64,000 bases of DNA from Annulohypoxylon bovei var. microspora (lineage: Eukaryota > Ascomycota > Sordariomycetes > Xylariales > Hypoxylaceae), in the NCBI GenBank assembly GCA_022836615.1, contig MU405309.1:81857-145856 (forward strand). The letters run 5' to 3'. Shown in pieces: positions 11,408-23,872 of the stretch. Position 1 is the first letter of the stretch; each line of letters starts with the position of its first letter. The notes under the pieces are model-generated. The model worked only from the letters and a program-made list of their open reading frames with translations. It did not search any database and was not told the DNA's origin. Made by a program: the position numbers and the translations under genes.

Positions 11408-13237
11408 ATGGTATATATTAACTATTTCCTATTTTTATTATTAATATTTCGCTAACTAAATGCTTCACCCAGTCGTCCTTTAGCCCTACCCAGATTTTCG
11501 AAGAGGGCACCACCGAGGAGAAGGGAGAGAATGCCCGTCTCGCCGCCTTCGTAGGCGCTATTGCCGTCGGCGACCTTGTGAAGAGTACTCTAGGCCCCAA
11601 GGGAATGGACAAGATATTACAGTCAGCGTACGTAGGGACCAACTAACCTTTTCTCGTCGACCTATCCGTGTTTCCATATTTATATTGGCCTATATATGAA
11701 CAAATACATGTATATGTACTGGCTAACTTTCTGTAGCTCTACGTCTGAAATTATGGTCACCAACGACGGTGCCACTATCCTCAAGTCGATCGCCCTCGAC
11801 AACGCAGCAGCAAAGGTCCTCGTCAATATATCAAAGGTTCAAGACGACGAAGTTGGGGACGGTACGACGTCGGTAGCTGTTCTTGCTGCAGAACTCTTGC
11901 GGGAGGCCGAGAAGCTTGTCGACAAGAAGATACATCCCCAGACCATCATCGAAGGTTACCGGATAGCAAGCCAAGCTGCCCTTCAGGCGTTAGAGGGCTC
12001 GGCGGTGGACCACAGCAAGAACCCCGAGGCCTTCAAGAATGACCTACTCGCCATCGCACGCACAACCCTGAGCTCCAAGGTGCTCGCCCAAGATAGGGAC
12101 CTCTTCTCCAAGCTAGCTGTCGAGGCGGTATTGCGACTGAAGGGATCTTCGGATCTCAGCCATATCCAGATCATCAAGAAAGCCGGCGGGAAATTGAGCG
12201 ACTCGTATCTGGACGAAGGTTTCATCCTCGACAAGAAGATCGGCGTAAACCAGCCCAAGCGACTAGAGAAGGCCAAGATATTAGTTGCCAACACATCTAT
12301 GGACACGGACAAGGTCAAGATCTTCGGAGCACGCATGAAGGTTAGTTCGACCGGCAAGCTAGCCGAGCTCGAGAAGGCCGAGAAGGATAAGATGAAGGCC
12401 AAGGTAGATAGGATCAAGGCTCACGGGATCAATTGCTTTATCAACCGACAGTTGATCTATAACTGGCCCGAGCAGCTCTTCACCGACGCCGGAATCATGT
12501 CCATCGAGCATGCCGACTTCGACGGCATCGAACGCCTGGCTCTCGTCACCGGCGGCGAGATCACGTCCACGTTCGACCATCCGGAACAAGTGAAATTAGG
12601 CCACTGCGACCTTATCGAGGAGGTCATCATCGGCGAAGATACGCTCATCAAGTTCTCCGGCGTGGCCGCCGGTCAGGCTTGCACCATCGTCCTCCGGGGT
12701 GCCACCGAACAGTTGCTAGACGAGGCGGAGCGTTCGTTGCACGACGCCTTGGCCGTCCTCTCCCAAACCGTGAAGGAACCGAGGACGACTCTCGGCGGCG
12801 GTTGTGCCGAGATGCTCATGGCCAAGGCGGTAGAAGGCGCTGCAACTCGAGTAGAGGGTAAGAAGCAAATGGCCGTGTCGTCGTTTGCGATAGCTTTACG
12901 GCAGCTTCCCACAATTCTGGCCGACAACGCTGGATTAGACTCGAGTGAACTTGTGGCGAGATTACGAAAAGCCATCTATGACGGTCTATCAACGTACGGT
13001 CTAGATCTGACGACTCCCGGCGGAGGAATAGCGGACATGCGAGATTTGGGAGTTATCGAGAGCTACAAGCTAAAGAAGGCGGTTGTCTCGTCAGCTAGCG
13101 AAGCCGCAGAGGTAAGCTATATCTCCCTACACCTACATCCTTCAGTTATAATGAATCTTGAATGCTAACATATACAGCTACTCCTGAGAGTTGATGATAT
13201 AATCCGCGCAGCACCACGGAGGAGGGAAAGACACTGA
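11408..13237 (+). CDS. CCT2: Chaperonin CCT (TRiC) subunit beta, 4 exons
   Basis: Proposed exons are 11408-11410 (ATG only), 11473-11627, 11737-13111 and 13178-13237, giving 530 residues, matching the usual 527-535. The encoded start MSSFSPTQIFEEGTTEEKGE fits fungal CCT-beta. CCT-beta is one of eight subunits of the cytosolic chaperonin that folds actin, tubulin and WD40 proteins. Family signatures are visible: STLGPKGMDKILQS, VTNDGATIL, the catalytic GDGTTS loop, and GGGCAEM. Splice joins at QSA|STSEIMV and SEAAE|LLLRVDD are in frame with good donors and acceptors. The first exon is the uncertain part: the ATG is followed directly by GTATAT, and a 62-bp intron with a CTAAC branch site ends at CCCAG. 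Confidence 0.93.
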
Positions 13238-13610
13238 ACGGAACGTCACAGGCGATAAAAGGATGTAAAAGTATCATAGACTAGGCCATAGACTATGCGA
13301 ATACCCGTCATAATGAGGAGATCCAGCATGAAATTCCAGGCCGACAGCCGACAATCAAAAGCAAAGCCCCATTTAGAATTGGTAGCTACGAGGTGCTGAA
13401 TAGCGTAGACGATGAGTCCAGCTTAAAAGGAGTGACCTCAAATTAGACATACCACATCGATTTTATGAAATTCAATGGCCGTAACCAACCTTGAAGGTAA
13501 AAATTTCATTCTTCGTAATAGGCCTAAAAGAACATACCTACCTACGTACATACTATTACCATCACGACAGACGCTGTCTAGAGAAGATCTACACAGTAGC
13601 CTTGCATACA
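13238..13610. other. Intergenic between CCT-beta and LTR relics
   Basis: I see no gene here. The sequence may include decayed transposon interior adjoining the LTR relic that starts at 13611, but no reading frame supports this. Confidence 0.4.
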
Positions 13611-13900
13611 TTGATCAGGGGCAGAGCCCCGTATCCACTGGTCACGTGATACAGCACCTGTATATAGCCAGCCATCGTGGCCTTTTCCCACGATCTTATC
13701 ACTTAGCTTCATACATAGTCACATATCCAGCCATAGCTCCCTTAGATGGCCAGTCACTCGTTATAGATACCAGTTCTCCCCTGATCAGAGACCACTCGTT
13801 ATGTATGCCTTAGTATCGTTAGCCTAGCTGTCGTTAGCCTAGCTGTTGCCGCAGCTGTCTCTAGTCAGGTCCCCGGTTGCTGGAGCCTTGCTCCAAAACA
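13611..13900 (+). mobile_element. Degenerate LTR copy (plus orientation)
   Basis: About 290 bases are nearly the reverse complement of 15020-15300, starting TTGATCAGGGGCAGAGCCCC and including a GTATATAG TATA-like box. Where the two copies differ, this copy carries T in place of C before A at several sites, which is the RIP signature. The similarity stops after 13900, so the copy is truncated at its 3' end. Confidence 0.7.
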
Positions 13901-14918
13901 AGTGGCAACCACCACGCGGACTAAATACCGGGCATCCTCAGCTTTTTAGGAGGACCGCAGGACCGCAGCACGCACGCAGCAAGCATTATGACCTCGCCAG
14001 CCTGATCAGCGAGACCTGTTCTTTTTCTTTGCCAAGCACGCTTTATCGACAGCTTTCACGACGATGCCTTCAAGCTATCGAAGGGAGGAGAGCGCCTACA
14101 TACAGCCCTAGCATAGGGAGGAAAGATATTATTATAGATTTCGCACCACCCTGATTATTAGGGCATCTCATCTTTCATCTTGATCACCAGTTTTTCTCTT
14201 TCTTCGACAGCTTTCACGACGATGCCTTTAAGCTATTGAGGGAGGGAAAGAGACCTAAGATTAGGGGCATGCCACCGCACTTTTCCCTGCTACTGTACGA
14301 ATGCTACAACACTACGATAAGATTACTACGATAAGACTACTATCTTGATCACCTTGTTTTTCGACGATTTCCCACGATCCTGTCTTCCCACGATCGTTTC
14401 CCCCCGATTCCATCGATTTCGCCGACCTCATAATCTTTTTTGTTGAGCCCCACTAGCCCACCGCCATACATACCCACTTGCCAACACATACGAAGACTTA
14501 TTAAACCCTGATTACACCTACGAAGGCGAGGGTTATGGCGTGATCTTGATATATCGATATGTACGAGATATTTTGAAGTTTTCCACGCAAGACTTAAGAC
14601 CTACGACGAGCTGGCAGACACCGCAACACAGATACACAGTCACCATATGTTTCAGGACATTGATACGATGGCACCCTGATCAGTCTATTAGTCATCTACG
14701 GCAAGTCCTTAGTCATCTATGGCATGGCAAGGCACGAGACCCTCGGGCACTAGAAGACCAGTCTATTACAAGGAGACCACGATCCTGCCCACCACGGCGT
14801 TCCCATATACAGCAGACGAGCTTGCTTGCACCGTTTCATCCACCGCTTTATCCACACGTTCATTACACCCTTTCATTCTTATACGACGATCGATCCCCAT
14901 CCATACGATACATATACC
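13901..14918. repeat. Non-coding interior between inverted LTR relics, with imperfect direct repeats
   Basis: About 1 kb lies between the two inverted LTR relics. It holds an imperfect direct repeat of about 45 bp (near 14045-14089 and 14204-14248), each containing CAGCTTTCACGACGATGCCT. The copies differ mainly by C/T changes. Open frames here are not protein-like, and I recognise no gag, protease, reverse transcriptase or integrase motif. Confidence 0.5.
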
Positions 14919-15302
14919 TGTTGTCAAGATTAGACCTTGGATAGCTTAGTACAAGGGAGGCCTGGAACAGGGAGGCCCAGTACAGGGAGGCGTACTTGTT
15001 GGACATGTATCTTGTTATACTGTTCTAGAGCAGGGCTCCAGCAACCGGGGACCTGGATACAACGACAGCTACGGCGACGACAGCTAGGCTGACGATACTG
15101 AGGCATGCATGACGAGGGATCTCTGATCAGTGAAGAACTGGTATATGAAACGAGTGACTGGCCATCTAAGGGAGCTATGGCTGGATATGTGACTATGTAT
15201 GAAGCTAAGTGACAAGATCGTGGGAAAAGGCCACGATGGCTGGCTATATACAGGTGCTGTATCACGTGACCAGTGGATACGGGGCTCTGCCCCTGATCAA
15301 CA
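14919..15302 (-). mobile_element. Solo-like LTR (minus orientation), 384 bp
   Basis: Read on the minus strand, the segment begins TGTTGATCAGGGG and ends TTGACAACA, so it has the TGTTG...CAACA ends of a retrotransposon LTR. It contains CACGTG-overlapping and TATA-like (GTATATAG) sites. Its first 280 bases match the inverted relic at 13611-13900. The five bases on the two sides differ, so there is no target-site duplication, which suggests rearrangement or nesting after insertion. Confidence 0.72.
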
Positions 15303-15313
15303 TCTCTTCAGTA

Positions 15314-15590
15314 TCCCCACGACCGCCAGACATGGGTCCAAAAAGCATCCACTGAAACCAGCCCTTCTAGCCAATTAAAAGACAGTTTACGAGAAACTAA
15401 ACATGGTATAAAGTAATCAACCAATCACATTCAACGTTTATGCTTTCCCCATGTCCTTCATAAAGTGAAGGCTTTAACCTTTTAAGGAAAATCGATAAGG
15501 AATTATAAGGTTGAAATTTGATTTTTAATTGGCCGACATAAGTGTTTTTTAGTGGATGCTTTTTGGACCCATGTCTGGCGGTCGTGGGGA
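15314..15590. mobile_element. MITE, 277 bp, perfect 40-bp terminal inverted repeats
   Basis: The first 40 bases (15314-15353, beginning TCCCCACGACCGCC) and the reverse complement of the last 40 (15551-15590) are identical. TA flanks both ends (15312-15313 and 15591-15592), so this is a TA-target element like Tc1/mariner relatives. The interior of about 197 bp codes for nothing recognisable. The intact repeats suggest a recent insertion compared with the LTR relics 11 bp upstream. Confidence 0.92.
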
Positions 15591-16832
15591 TAGGTACCTG
15601 CCTATCTACCAAGTTCGGTCCACATATTCTGTATCATGACGAGAACAGCTATACGGGGCTCATCCTAACATTTAGATTCATAGTCTAGAGCCCCGAGGAG
15701 GCAGTGATGGTCACGAGAGTCTAGTACTCTTCTAAAACGCTTGATCACCAACTGCTAAACCCGTGGTCGCTCGCCCATGGCCTCACCGTAGCTAGCCTAC
15801 GCAGATGTAAAATTGGAATCATCATAAGCCCACGCAGTCACAACAACGCCATATTATACTATACACTAATCATACGCGTGACATATGAGCTGCCCGCTCT
15901 ATAATGTGAGACAATCGACATATTGTCTTATCCTATAACTAGGTATGTTTCGCCCCATCAATAGGTTATCAATCATCATCTATCGAAGATGCGAGGCGTG
16001 ATTAAGTAAGTAAGATCAGTAATAGAGTAATCTCGGATCATGCTTGTATGTATATCTCTCATGATTACCATGCCAAGCCCTCGTATGTATGTCCGGTTAA
16101 GATCGTCAATGGCTGCGCTACACAACTAGTAAATGACCGTTAATACATGACTCGACGAGTAATTACACATTGTGAATGAACTCATGTATGAATATGTATA
16201 ACACTTTTATTTCAGAGGTTCAAGCATTTCACTCATGCGGGAGAAAAATAAAGCTTCTCTAAGATCAGCATACCTTTCTCGAGTGTCGAAGGAATAAAGC
16301 GATTGTTTACAGTGCGCAATTGATGCGAGTGTGACTTATGTACATCGCTAAGAACCTAGGTAGGTATGAAAAGAATTGCTTTTCTAACCCCTCGGATAAG
16401 TAAGCACACAGTATGGTCTTCAAACGGTTGCTACAAAAAGCAAACTTGCAGTACTACCTTGCCTGCTTGTAAGCTTGGTCTACCGGGTAACCTAGTGGCT
16501 TTGTTACCATGCAAGGTGTTAAGAAATCAAAATGTTGTAATGAGAAATGACCAAAGTTGAAAGTAGGTACCTAAGTAGTTAGAAATATGTGACCATTTAC
16601 TTACCCCCTAACCGGGGCTCCCGGGTAGCAGGGCTGAATGTTGTCCGTAGCGAGTTAACAGGGTAGATTCGCGAAAGCACACTGTTCAGAGGTACCTCAG
16701 GAATCTACTTCTCGCCAATTCAGAAGACGGTGTTGTCCCGAACTGATCGTTCAGGACCTTAGTAGAAACCTTCTCAGTTGCTGCCTCATTGTGGTAGTTG
16801 TGTTTCTTCGACTCTAATCCCCAGAGCACACA
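15591..16832. other. Intergenic
   Basis: This 1.2-kb stretch lies upstream of the gene starting at 16833. It is AT-rich and contains one ACCTAGGTAGGTA motif near 16355. No gene or RNA is supported. Confidence 0.5.
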
Positions 16833-18867
16833 ATGGAAACCCAACAGACAGCTACACCACCCAGCTCCTCACCTTGTATCGGGATGACAATTCACTCACC
16901 TATGTCTCAAGCAAAAAGTATCGTTAACGTAAGTATTGACAATATCTTGCTTCCGTATCTTGGCTTTTCCTTTGCTCATAAATTAGCAGAGTTTCAACCC
17001 GTCTAGTAATCTGTCAACCCTCAAAAAATCCGAGAAGGCGAAGCAAACAGCAAGATCACCGTCCTCACAGCTGCACCACAGTTTTCAAATCAAGTTAATC
17101 GATCTTTGTACCGAATATCAAGGCACTTACTTCAAGTGTGAAGACCTAGCCGATTTCTGGGCCGAAATTGCGCATTCGTTGGGTCCCGAATTTCCTTTTC
17201 CCATAACTGGGAATCATGTGGAAGGTTGGGTCGAAGGAATATGCCGTGAAACTAAGGAATATCTATTGCGCAGGGAAATATTTCCGCATCGTGCCGATCG
17301 CGAAGACCTTGATATTGCAATTGAGGATTGGCTCGAGATAGAAGGTAGAAGGAGGTTTCAGCGTGGCTTTACAGATATGATCACGGGTTACTTACTTGCA
17401 TATGGCCCCGAGGAGTCCGAAGAGGAGAATCTTCTCACGTACTCTTGCCTGAGCCGGCTAAGGGAAAATACGGATAGAGTCAAGACTGCCGTTAGCGAGA
17501 AAGGCGAAGCTAGTCGCAAGAACGGCATGCTTCTAATACAGAAGGTCGAATTTCTCGGATCAAAACTAGACTCCAACTCAACACAGCAGCTCTTGACACC
17601 TGAAGAGATCTATGGCCGTGTTACTAACCGGCCACATGAGAATATGTTCCCATATCTTAACCCTAACGTGGCCGCCCCCTCTGACCCTCCTCTGTGGGAC
17701 CATACAAAAACCGACTCCGAGATGATTGGTGCTTCTGGCACAACTGAGGATATTGACGAAGGATTACCGAACATACTCTCAAAACCATCCGATGGGCTAG
17801 ACGACAATCAAAGCCCCGCAATCATCTTCTCGGCTGAGAAGCTGCCCAGAGTATCCATTCATCCAAACAGCCCTCATAAGAACGAAGTGCAACAGAACAA
17901 GACAGCTGAGGGACATAGCTTGAGTCCTATCAGTCCAGCCGAGGAGTCTCCCAGCTCTACGGATCAGGATCCCATGTACCAAGCTCCCAAAGAACATGAA
18001 TTAGAGTGTATCAATCGGCAAAATCCCAACGTTCAACTCGGCCGTACATTGACTCCATGCTCTTCAGCTGTCAAGAAATCTGCCCTAGATTTAAGTAGTG
18101 CTGAGAAGCCAGAGAAGTCAAAGAGGATAAAAGTTCAGAATGGAAAAGGAGTCGACCGATCTCGGCGGCTTTCGAGAAGGGACATCAATATATCAGACGC
18201 AGAGCCTAGCGTACCTACTTTATCTCTAGTCCAAGACTCCGTGGCGGTTGACTTTAGCCAGAATGCTCAGAGTCAACAGCAAGCGGAGACTAGTGGGGAA
18301 TTAACTAGGAATACCCATCGCGCGGGACAAGAGTACGCAGATGCCTTAGCAGCAACTCCATCAACTGTGACGCAGAAGGCCAGGAAAAAGAAGAGGGCAG
18401 GCAAGAAGCAAACCTTAACGAACAAGAGACATTTAAAAAAAGGCAATATGACCGACCAATCCTCTACCACGGCGAAGAGATCCTCTGATAGCATCACCTG
18501 GGACAGCAACAACCTTGGGGGCCAACGTTCCCAAGTGATATCGGCAGATATGGATCCGACTCAGAATCCGTTCGGTGACGTCCCGATCATAGACTTAACA
18601 CAGTCCCCGGACCAAGAGATAGTCAAACGAGAACGGGGATGGGCGGCCGAAGGCTTGGAAGGCCGACTAAATCGGCTAACGGCAAGTCTGAACGGGACCG
18701 TGGGTCTCACGCCCGAGAAGATAAAAGAAATCGTTGATCGGAGCGTTTCGCTAAAACTGAATGATGCGGCGCACCACGTCGTAGAGAAGCTTGACCGGAC
18801 GCTAGAAAAGAGGCTGGACCAGCTGAGAAGAGATTGGCGACCCCCGGAGGACCGCCAAAATCAGTGA
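16833..18867 (+). CDS. Hypothetical protein with Myb/SANT-like N-terminal segment and C-terminal coiled coil, 2 exons
   Basis: Exons are 16833-16928 and 16990-18867; the 61-bp intron (GTAAGT...TTAGCAG) joins in phase 0 and gives 657 residues. I do not recognise a characterised protein. Residues about 64-125 form a predicted helical segment with the pattern KLIDLC...Y...DLADFWAEIA...WVEGICRETKEYL. It resembles the N-terminal domain of an uncharacterised fungal family that looks like a Myb/SANT-type DNA-binding fold. The middle (about 190-540) is Ser/Pro/Gln-rich and disordered, with basic clusters such as ARKKKRAGKK that may be nuclear localisation signals. The last 75 residues, from LTPEKIKEIVDRSV onward, look like a coiled coil. 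The next gene downstream has the same architecture. A nuclear DNA-associated role is a guess. Confidence 0.75.
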
Positions 18868-20233
18868 TAACCATACCTAACTGCCCGTCACTTTCACATT
18901 TAAGTATATTGGTTAGGTATCACCTAACATATAGTTACCTACCTAGGTACCTTAGAGCCTGCGAGATATTAAAGTAAACTCGAATTATCCCGACTGTAGC
19001 TTTCAGTTTCCATAAGTCGAGCTATCTTGGTTTGATTAATCGAGGCAAATCCTACCGTACAGCCGTAGAACAATGCTCATCATTATGAAGTGGCGTTAGA
19101 ATACCTAGTATCAAGGCTATCAAAGTCGTTATCTGTGAGAATTGAAGTTCTAGAAATGCTCAGCACGGTACTTCAAGTAAGCCTTTTGTAATTTTATATA
19201 CAGGGGTAAGGGTCCAGCTCCCAGGCTCTCGGTACCGATTGTACATACACTTACCTGAGGATTATGTACACCGTATAGTACAGACTGTGGTATTATAATA
19301 TGAATTCTGCCTGACTACGTACCTAGGGTACTTCAAATATCTGTTCGGTTTAGTCCTAGACTTTGAGCAACAGTGCGAAACGATAATCTTTACACTTTCT
19401 AAAGTGACAGATCATATCTGACATCCAAGCTAATGATATGTAGCATGGCACTGTGAGGGGCGTAGTATACGTAGGCATTGATATTATCATGAAAGATATA
19501 CATCGGCTGGCAACGTTCTTCTCTACCTATGTGCTATGATACGATGTGCTGTGGAAGCATTCGAGGCACCTTGTCCGCCTGCAACTAAAAGGACCAGGAA
19601 ATTACAGACCGAGCATCTACTCCCTGAACGGAACATCGCCTGTAAATCCCAAATTTACCATAGCGCAGTTGAAGTTCTGCTGACTTGTAGAAGAGACGGC
19701 GTCCTTAGTCCTTACCCAATGCCCAATAGCCCTAAGACCTTGTCGCCATACCCTTGACCTAGTAATCGGTTCATTATGTAGATATGCGCTTCATATTGCT
19801 TTTTTGTCTCGACAAGACATGATGACATTCGAAAAATACTAGGATCAGGCATACCGCGTATCTCGAGACGTGACGCGGTTCGTAATTCTTGGTACACCCT
19901 AGAGCTGAGAAAAGAGCAAGGTACGGTAGGGAGGTTCGGTTTTCTTATTCCGAAGTCTTGTCTGTTGGCAATCTTTTGATCCCCCTCTAGGAAAAGTGCT
20001 AGCAATTTGACACGAAAAAGACTTGTGCGTTCAATTTCAAGGGCCTAGGGTTAAGGGTACCCGTATACCAAGACATATCCAATCGCTTGTTTTGCCTATT
20101 CAAGCTCAGAACAGCTAGATAAAGTGACTGAGATGGGAAATCGTGGTCTTAGTATTGGCAGTAATACACTACGGGATCATATCACCCTGAAAATAGCCAC
20201 TAGATCGAATTATAACATCTAGTGCTAGACTTC
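18868..20233. other. Intergenic
   Basis: The stretch separates two same-strand genes and is AT-rich, with TACCTACCTAGGTACC around 18940-18955 and other fragments of that motif. Nothing else is supported. Confidence 0.5.
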
Positions 20234-23200
20234 ATGGCTGGTTTCAAGAGATCAAGTAAGCGGAGGTCATACAGACGTGACCTAGTAGAAGCTTCGAGTG
20301 AGAGTTCAGATGCCCTGGTTTCTAGGAACCGAGAGCTCTCGTCTCTATATGCGGGTCAACTCGCGTCGCCTCCAGCCTCATCGGGATATACCATACCACC
20401 GAGCTCTCCGGACGACGAAGAAGAGAGAGAAGAGATTGGGGATGAGCCCTTACAACAAATGGTGAGGCTTCCCACTTCAAGTATTCATACTGCTAGACTT
20501 AATAGATTAACGTATTACTAGGTGGGTTTAGACGAACGATCAGCCAGAACCGAAGTGTCATCGTCAGGTTCGAAGTCGGAGCCTTCTACGAGCCATTCCT
20601 CGCCCCAGACTATAAGTCGAGAAGTGTTCGAGCCGTTCGACGATTCCAAGCACCTCTCACTAGCTGAGAAGGTAAAGCTTCTCAAGATTTGCTGCAGCCA
20701 TAGGTCCCAATTCCTCCACTGTTCTACTTCGGGAAAGCATGCCGAAGAGAGGATATGGACCTCCGTCATGGAGCAGTTTGCAACTACAGTTCGCTCCGGC
20801 GTATTTACCAAATATTCCGAGGTGAAGAAAATGACGAACAAGACTTGCAGGAATCGGCGCAAGCATACCAAGGGAATCGTGCCGCCGCAGAGACGGCCTC
20901 GGATGGGGGATTTAGACATGTGGATCGACCGGTGGGTGCGAATTTGGAAATGCCGCGACCTGGTCGTTAATATCGCCAACGCACACGAGTCAATGCGCGA
21001 GACGATAGGGGAGAAGAAGTTTAAGCGAATATTTCGCCATAGGGTGGATGGTAGCGAGTTGCCTCAAGACTTAGGAATGCTCACTTTATCAGCTCCGCTA
21101 TGGAAAGCGATTCAGAAGCGTATTCGTACCGAAGAACGGTCGATAGGAACTCGTCACATATCTATATTCCCTAGCGAGGACGAATCGGACTGGACAGACG
21201 AAGAGGGAACAGAAGATGAGGCGACGGCGGAAACAGATGATGAAGGGCCGCCCATGGATTCAATCGAAGAAGAATTCCAAGACCCTCCCCTAGAGGAACC
21301 GAAGGGGATGGTATCAACCCCTAATCAGGAGGTCGAGAGGAATCTAGGCTTTCCGGACCCATCTCCACGTACTCAGGCAAGGCTTGATCAATTCGAACAA
21401 GGCTACACAACTGTGCTCAAAAAAGAACAAGGCAGGACAGGCAAGCAAACATCTGTCCTCGACTTAGCGCATAAGAGACGAGATCGGGAACGGTCACCTC
21501 CTGCATCTCCTTTAGAAGCGGCAGAAGTCCTCGAAGGTGGCGCTGCACAACTACAATTTGAAGAAAAGGGGCAGACGAGTCCTATACTCAATGTCTCGGC
21601 TTCGAGCTCGAATGAAGCCCAGGACAAGGAAGATGGCCGTTTAACTAGCTCACCCGCCGAGAGATCAGTACCAGAACGACCTCTTCCCGGCGAGGTTGAC
21701 GTGCAACGAATTACAGGTGCCAATTCCACTCGACCCCAACGCCTCAAACCCGGTACCTATTCCGCTGGCGAGGGCGTACTGGTAGGTTGGCATATTCGGC
21801 AATTAATCCTGGCAGGCATGAACGGCACTGCTACGCAAGACTTTCGCCAATGCGTATTTGCTACAATCGATGTTAGCGGCCAGATCCATCTACGGCTGCG
21901 TGCTCAGAATATGCAAGGGAAACCAGTGCCGTCGGAGTTCCGCCTCAACGGAACCATCTCTGTTTCTCATAAGGATATCATATACCATCCTAAGTTTCAT
22001 GGTATGTCCTATGATGAAATGCGGTTGGAAGTAGCCCGCCAGAGTCGCGTTGCTATTAATCAACGTATCTGCCAAGACTGGGTACCAACACCAGTGACCG
22101 AGGACTTTGACAAAGAGGAGCGTGAGCCGGTATCAATATTGAAAAAGCCGGAAAAGGAGTTGCCTAGCGACGCGGACGCAACTCTCCATGTCACAGACAC
22201 GAGTAAGAGGACCAATGCCGAGAAGATGGAAGGAAAGGAAACGGCCGCATCATCATCTCGGGGTAGCGGTCTACAGGCACTCACCAGTAATAATAGAAGT
22301 GGTTCCGGAACGACTCCGAGAATCTCCATGCCAACAGAGACGCGGAGATTTGCCGTGTCTGAACTTCCTGGAGCACAACCCGTTGCAGACCCTTTCGCTA
22401 AGACTACCAGAGGTCAGCCTGATCCATCAAGCCGCAAATTCCAGGACACAAGCTCAAACAGAACGGGTACACCCGATTTAATAAGAAAGTTCCTTGCGGA
22501 GGAGGCCAGGAAGTGGCAAAAGCCATTGGCGCCACATAGAATCCCGCATCATAGCTCACCTCCGAAGAAGTCAAGCCCCAAGGGACAGACATCTAACAAG
22601 AATAGGATCACTCCCTGCAGGTTTTATGGGGCACAGTCTTCAGCGCAGAATGTGGTCGAGGAAGACCGACAACTATCAGGACCCCCGGAGCAGCCGATCA
22701 TTTTACCTCAACTTAGATCTGGGTCCGTCTCCAATGCTGGGTCGCCACAGAACGGGATGACCTCACCAAGGTTACCTAGAAACAAGGCAATACCCAATAC
22801 CTTGCTCGAGCTGGACTATTCCGACAATGACAGCCTTCCCGAAGTCGAGGAAATACACAGGAGACGCGTACAGGCAGCCAAATTACCTGACATACCCGCC
22901 TCACTGCAACATCTTAGACGACAGCAGACCCCTAGAGCTCCTAGTAACTGCGTTGTTAGCAAAGCACCGAATGCGCTTGAATCTTTTCGTCCTCCGGAGT
23001 CTGATAACAACTCGTCACAAAAAGACAAACATACATGCCATCTTGAGAATAGGGGTATCTTGTCTGGGGGGACGGTTGAGAATTACCAGAAGCTGGCGGA
23101 TGACGAACCACGGAGTCCAGGAGATAAGGCTATCACACCTTCTAGCTCATACTCAAAGAAGCGTGCGAGACATCAGTCTATGACAAATTTGTCGTCGAAC

Positions 23201-23872
23201 TCGCCAGGCAATTCCCGCGCGGGCCCGTCCAGCTCTTTTGCTGTGCCCGAACCTCTAGACGATATCACATCAACTAGCAACAGGCATTCCGCAAAGAGGC
23301 AGAGGCCCCCGCCAAAATCCGAACATGTACAGACTCCCGTGCCAACGCCTGATCTGACAGGCTACGGACTGAAACCCTTCCGGCACCCGGATTTAGTCTC
23401 CGCCGCTTCAAATAACGGTGCACCTTGCAAAGAGCATGTGCACCCTGGCGTCGGCCCCGTGGACAAAGGCAAAGGGAGGGCAACCCAATCTCATACTGAT
23501 AACAAGTACCTCGCATCTGGTTCACGGCCATCGAACGGGAACGGCTATACACCCAAATGGAAAACGGGCGCGAGAAACGCGACACAATCTCACCGATTCT
23601 ACCCGTACGGGCAACCAGCTACTTCGTCCGGCCCCGCGGCGTCACATAAGCGACGAAAGAACGGCGGCAGAGGGAAGCGGGAACGTCACAGGGGACTTAA
23701 TCATCACGACCGAGCCAGTGGCGGTAGCTATAGTAGCAACAGGTTTCTGAGGGAGGTGACGACGGACACGGTAGATTTCGAAAACTTTAGTACGGGTGCG
23801 AAATGCGACATCTTGCGTCGCAAGATATCTGAGGTGAACGAGATGCTCAGGAAGATAGAGAAGAACGACTGA
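20234..23872 (+). CDS. Large disordered hypothetical nuclear protein with Myb/SANT-like segment, 2 exons
   Basis: Exons are 20234-20461 and 20522-23872, with a 60-bp intron (GTGAGG...TACTAG) in phase 0; the product is 1192 residues. The start is the ATG at 20234 because the upstream in-frame codons are not ATG. The N-terminus is basic (MAGFKRSSKRRSYRR). Residues about 125-195 show KLLKICCSH...ERIWTSVMEQF...KTCRNRRK, similar in pattern to the upstream neighbour. A second ordered block at about 495-590 (VGWHIRQLILAG...RLNGTISVSHKDIIY...HGMSYDEMRLEV) is flanked by long disordered, acidic or Ser/Pro-rich stretches. A basic cluster (SHKRRKNGGRGKRERHRG) and a short C-terminal coiled coil (ILRRKISEVNEMLRKIEK) end the protein. 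I do not recognise it; nuclear location is inferred. Confidence 0.75.

Noticed and set aside
13475..15265. Open frames of 76-134 residues between and over the LTR relics
   Set aside because: They match LTR or interior non-coding repeats on both strands and show no gag or pol motif.
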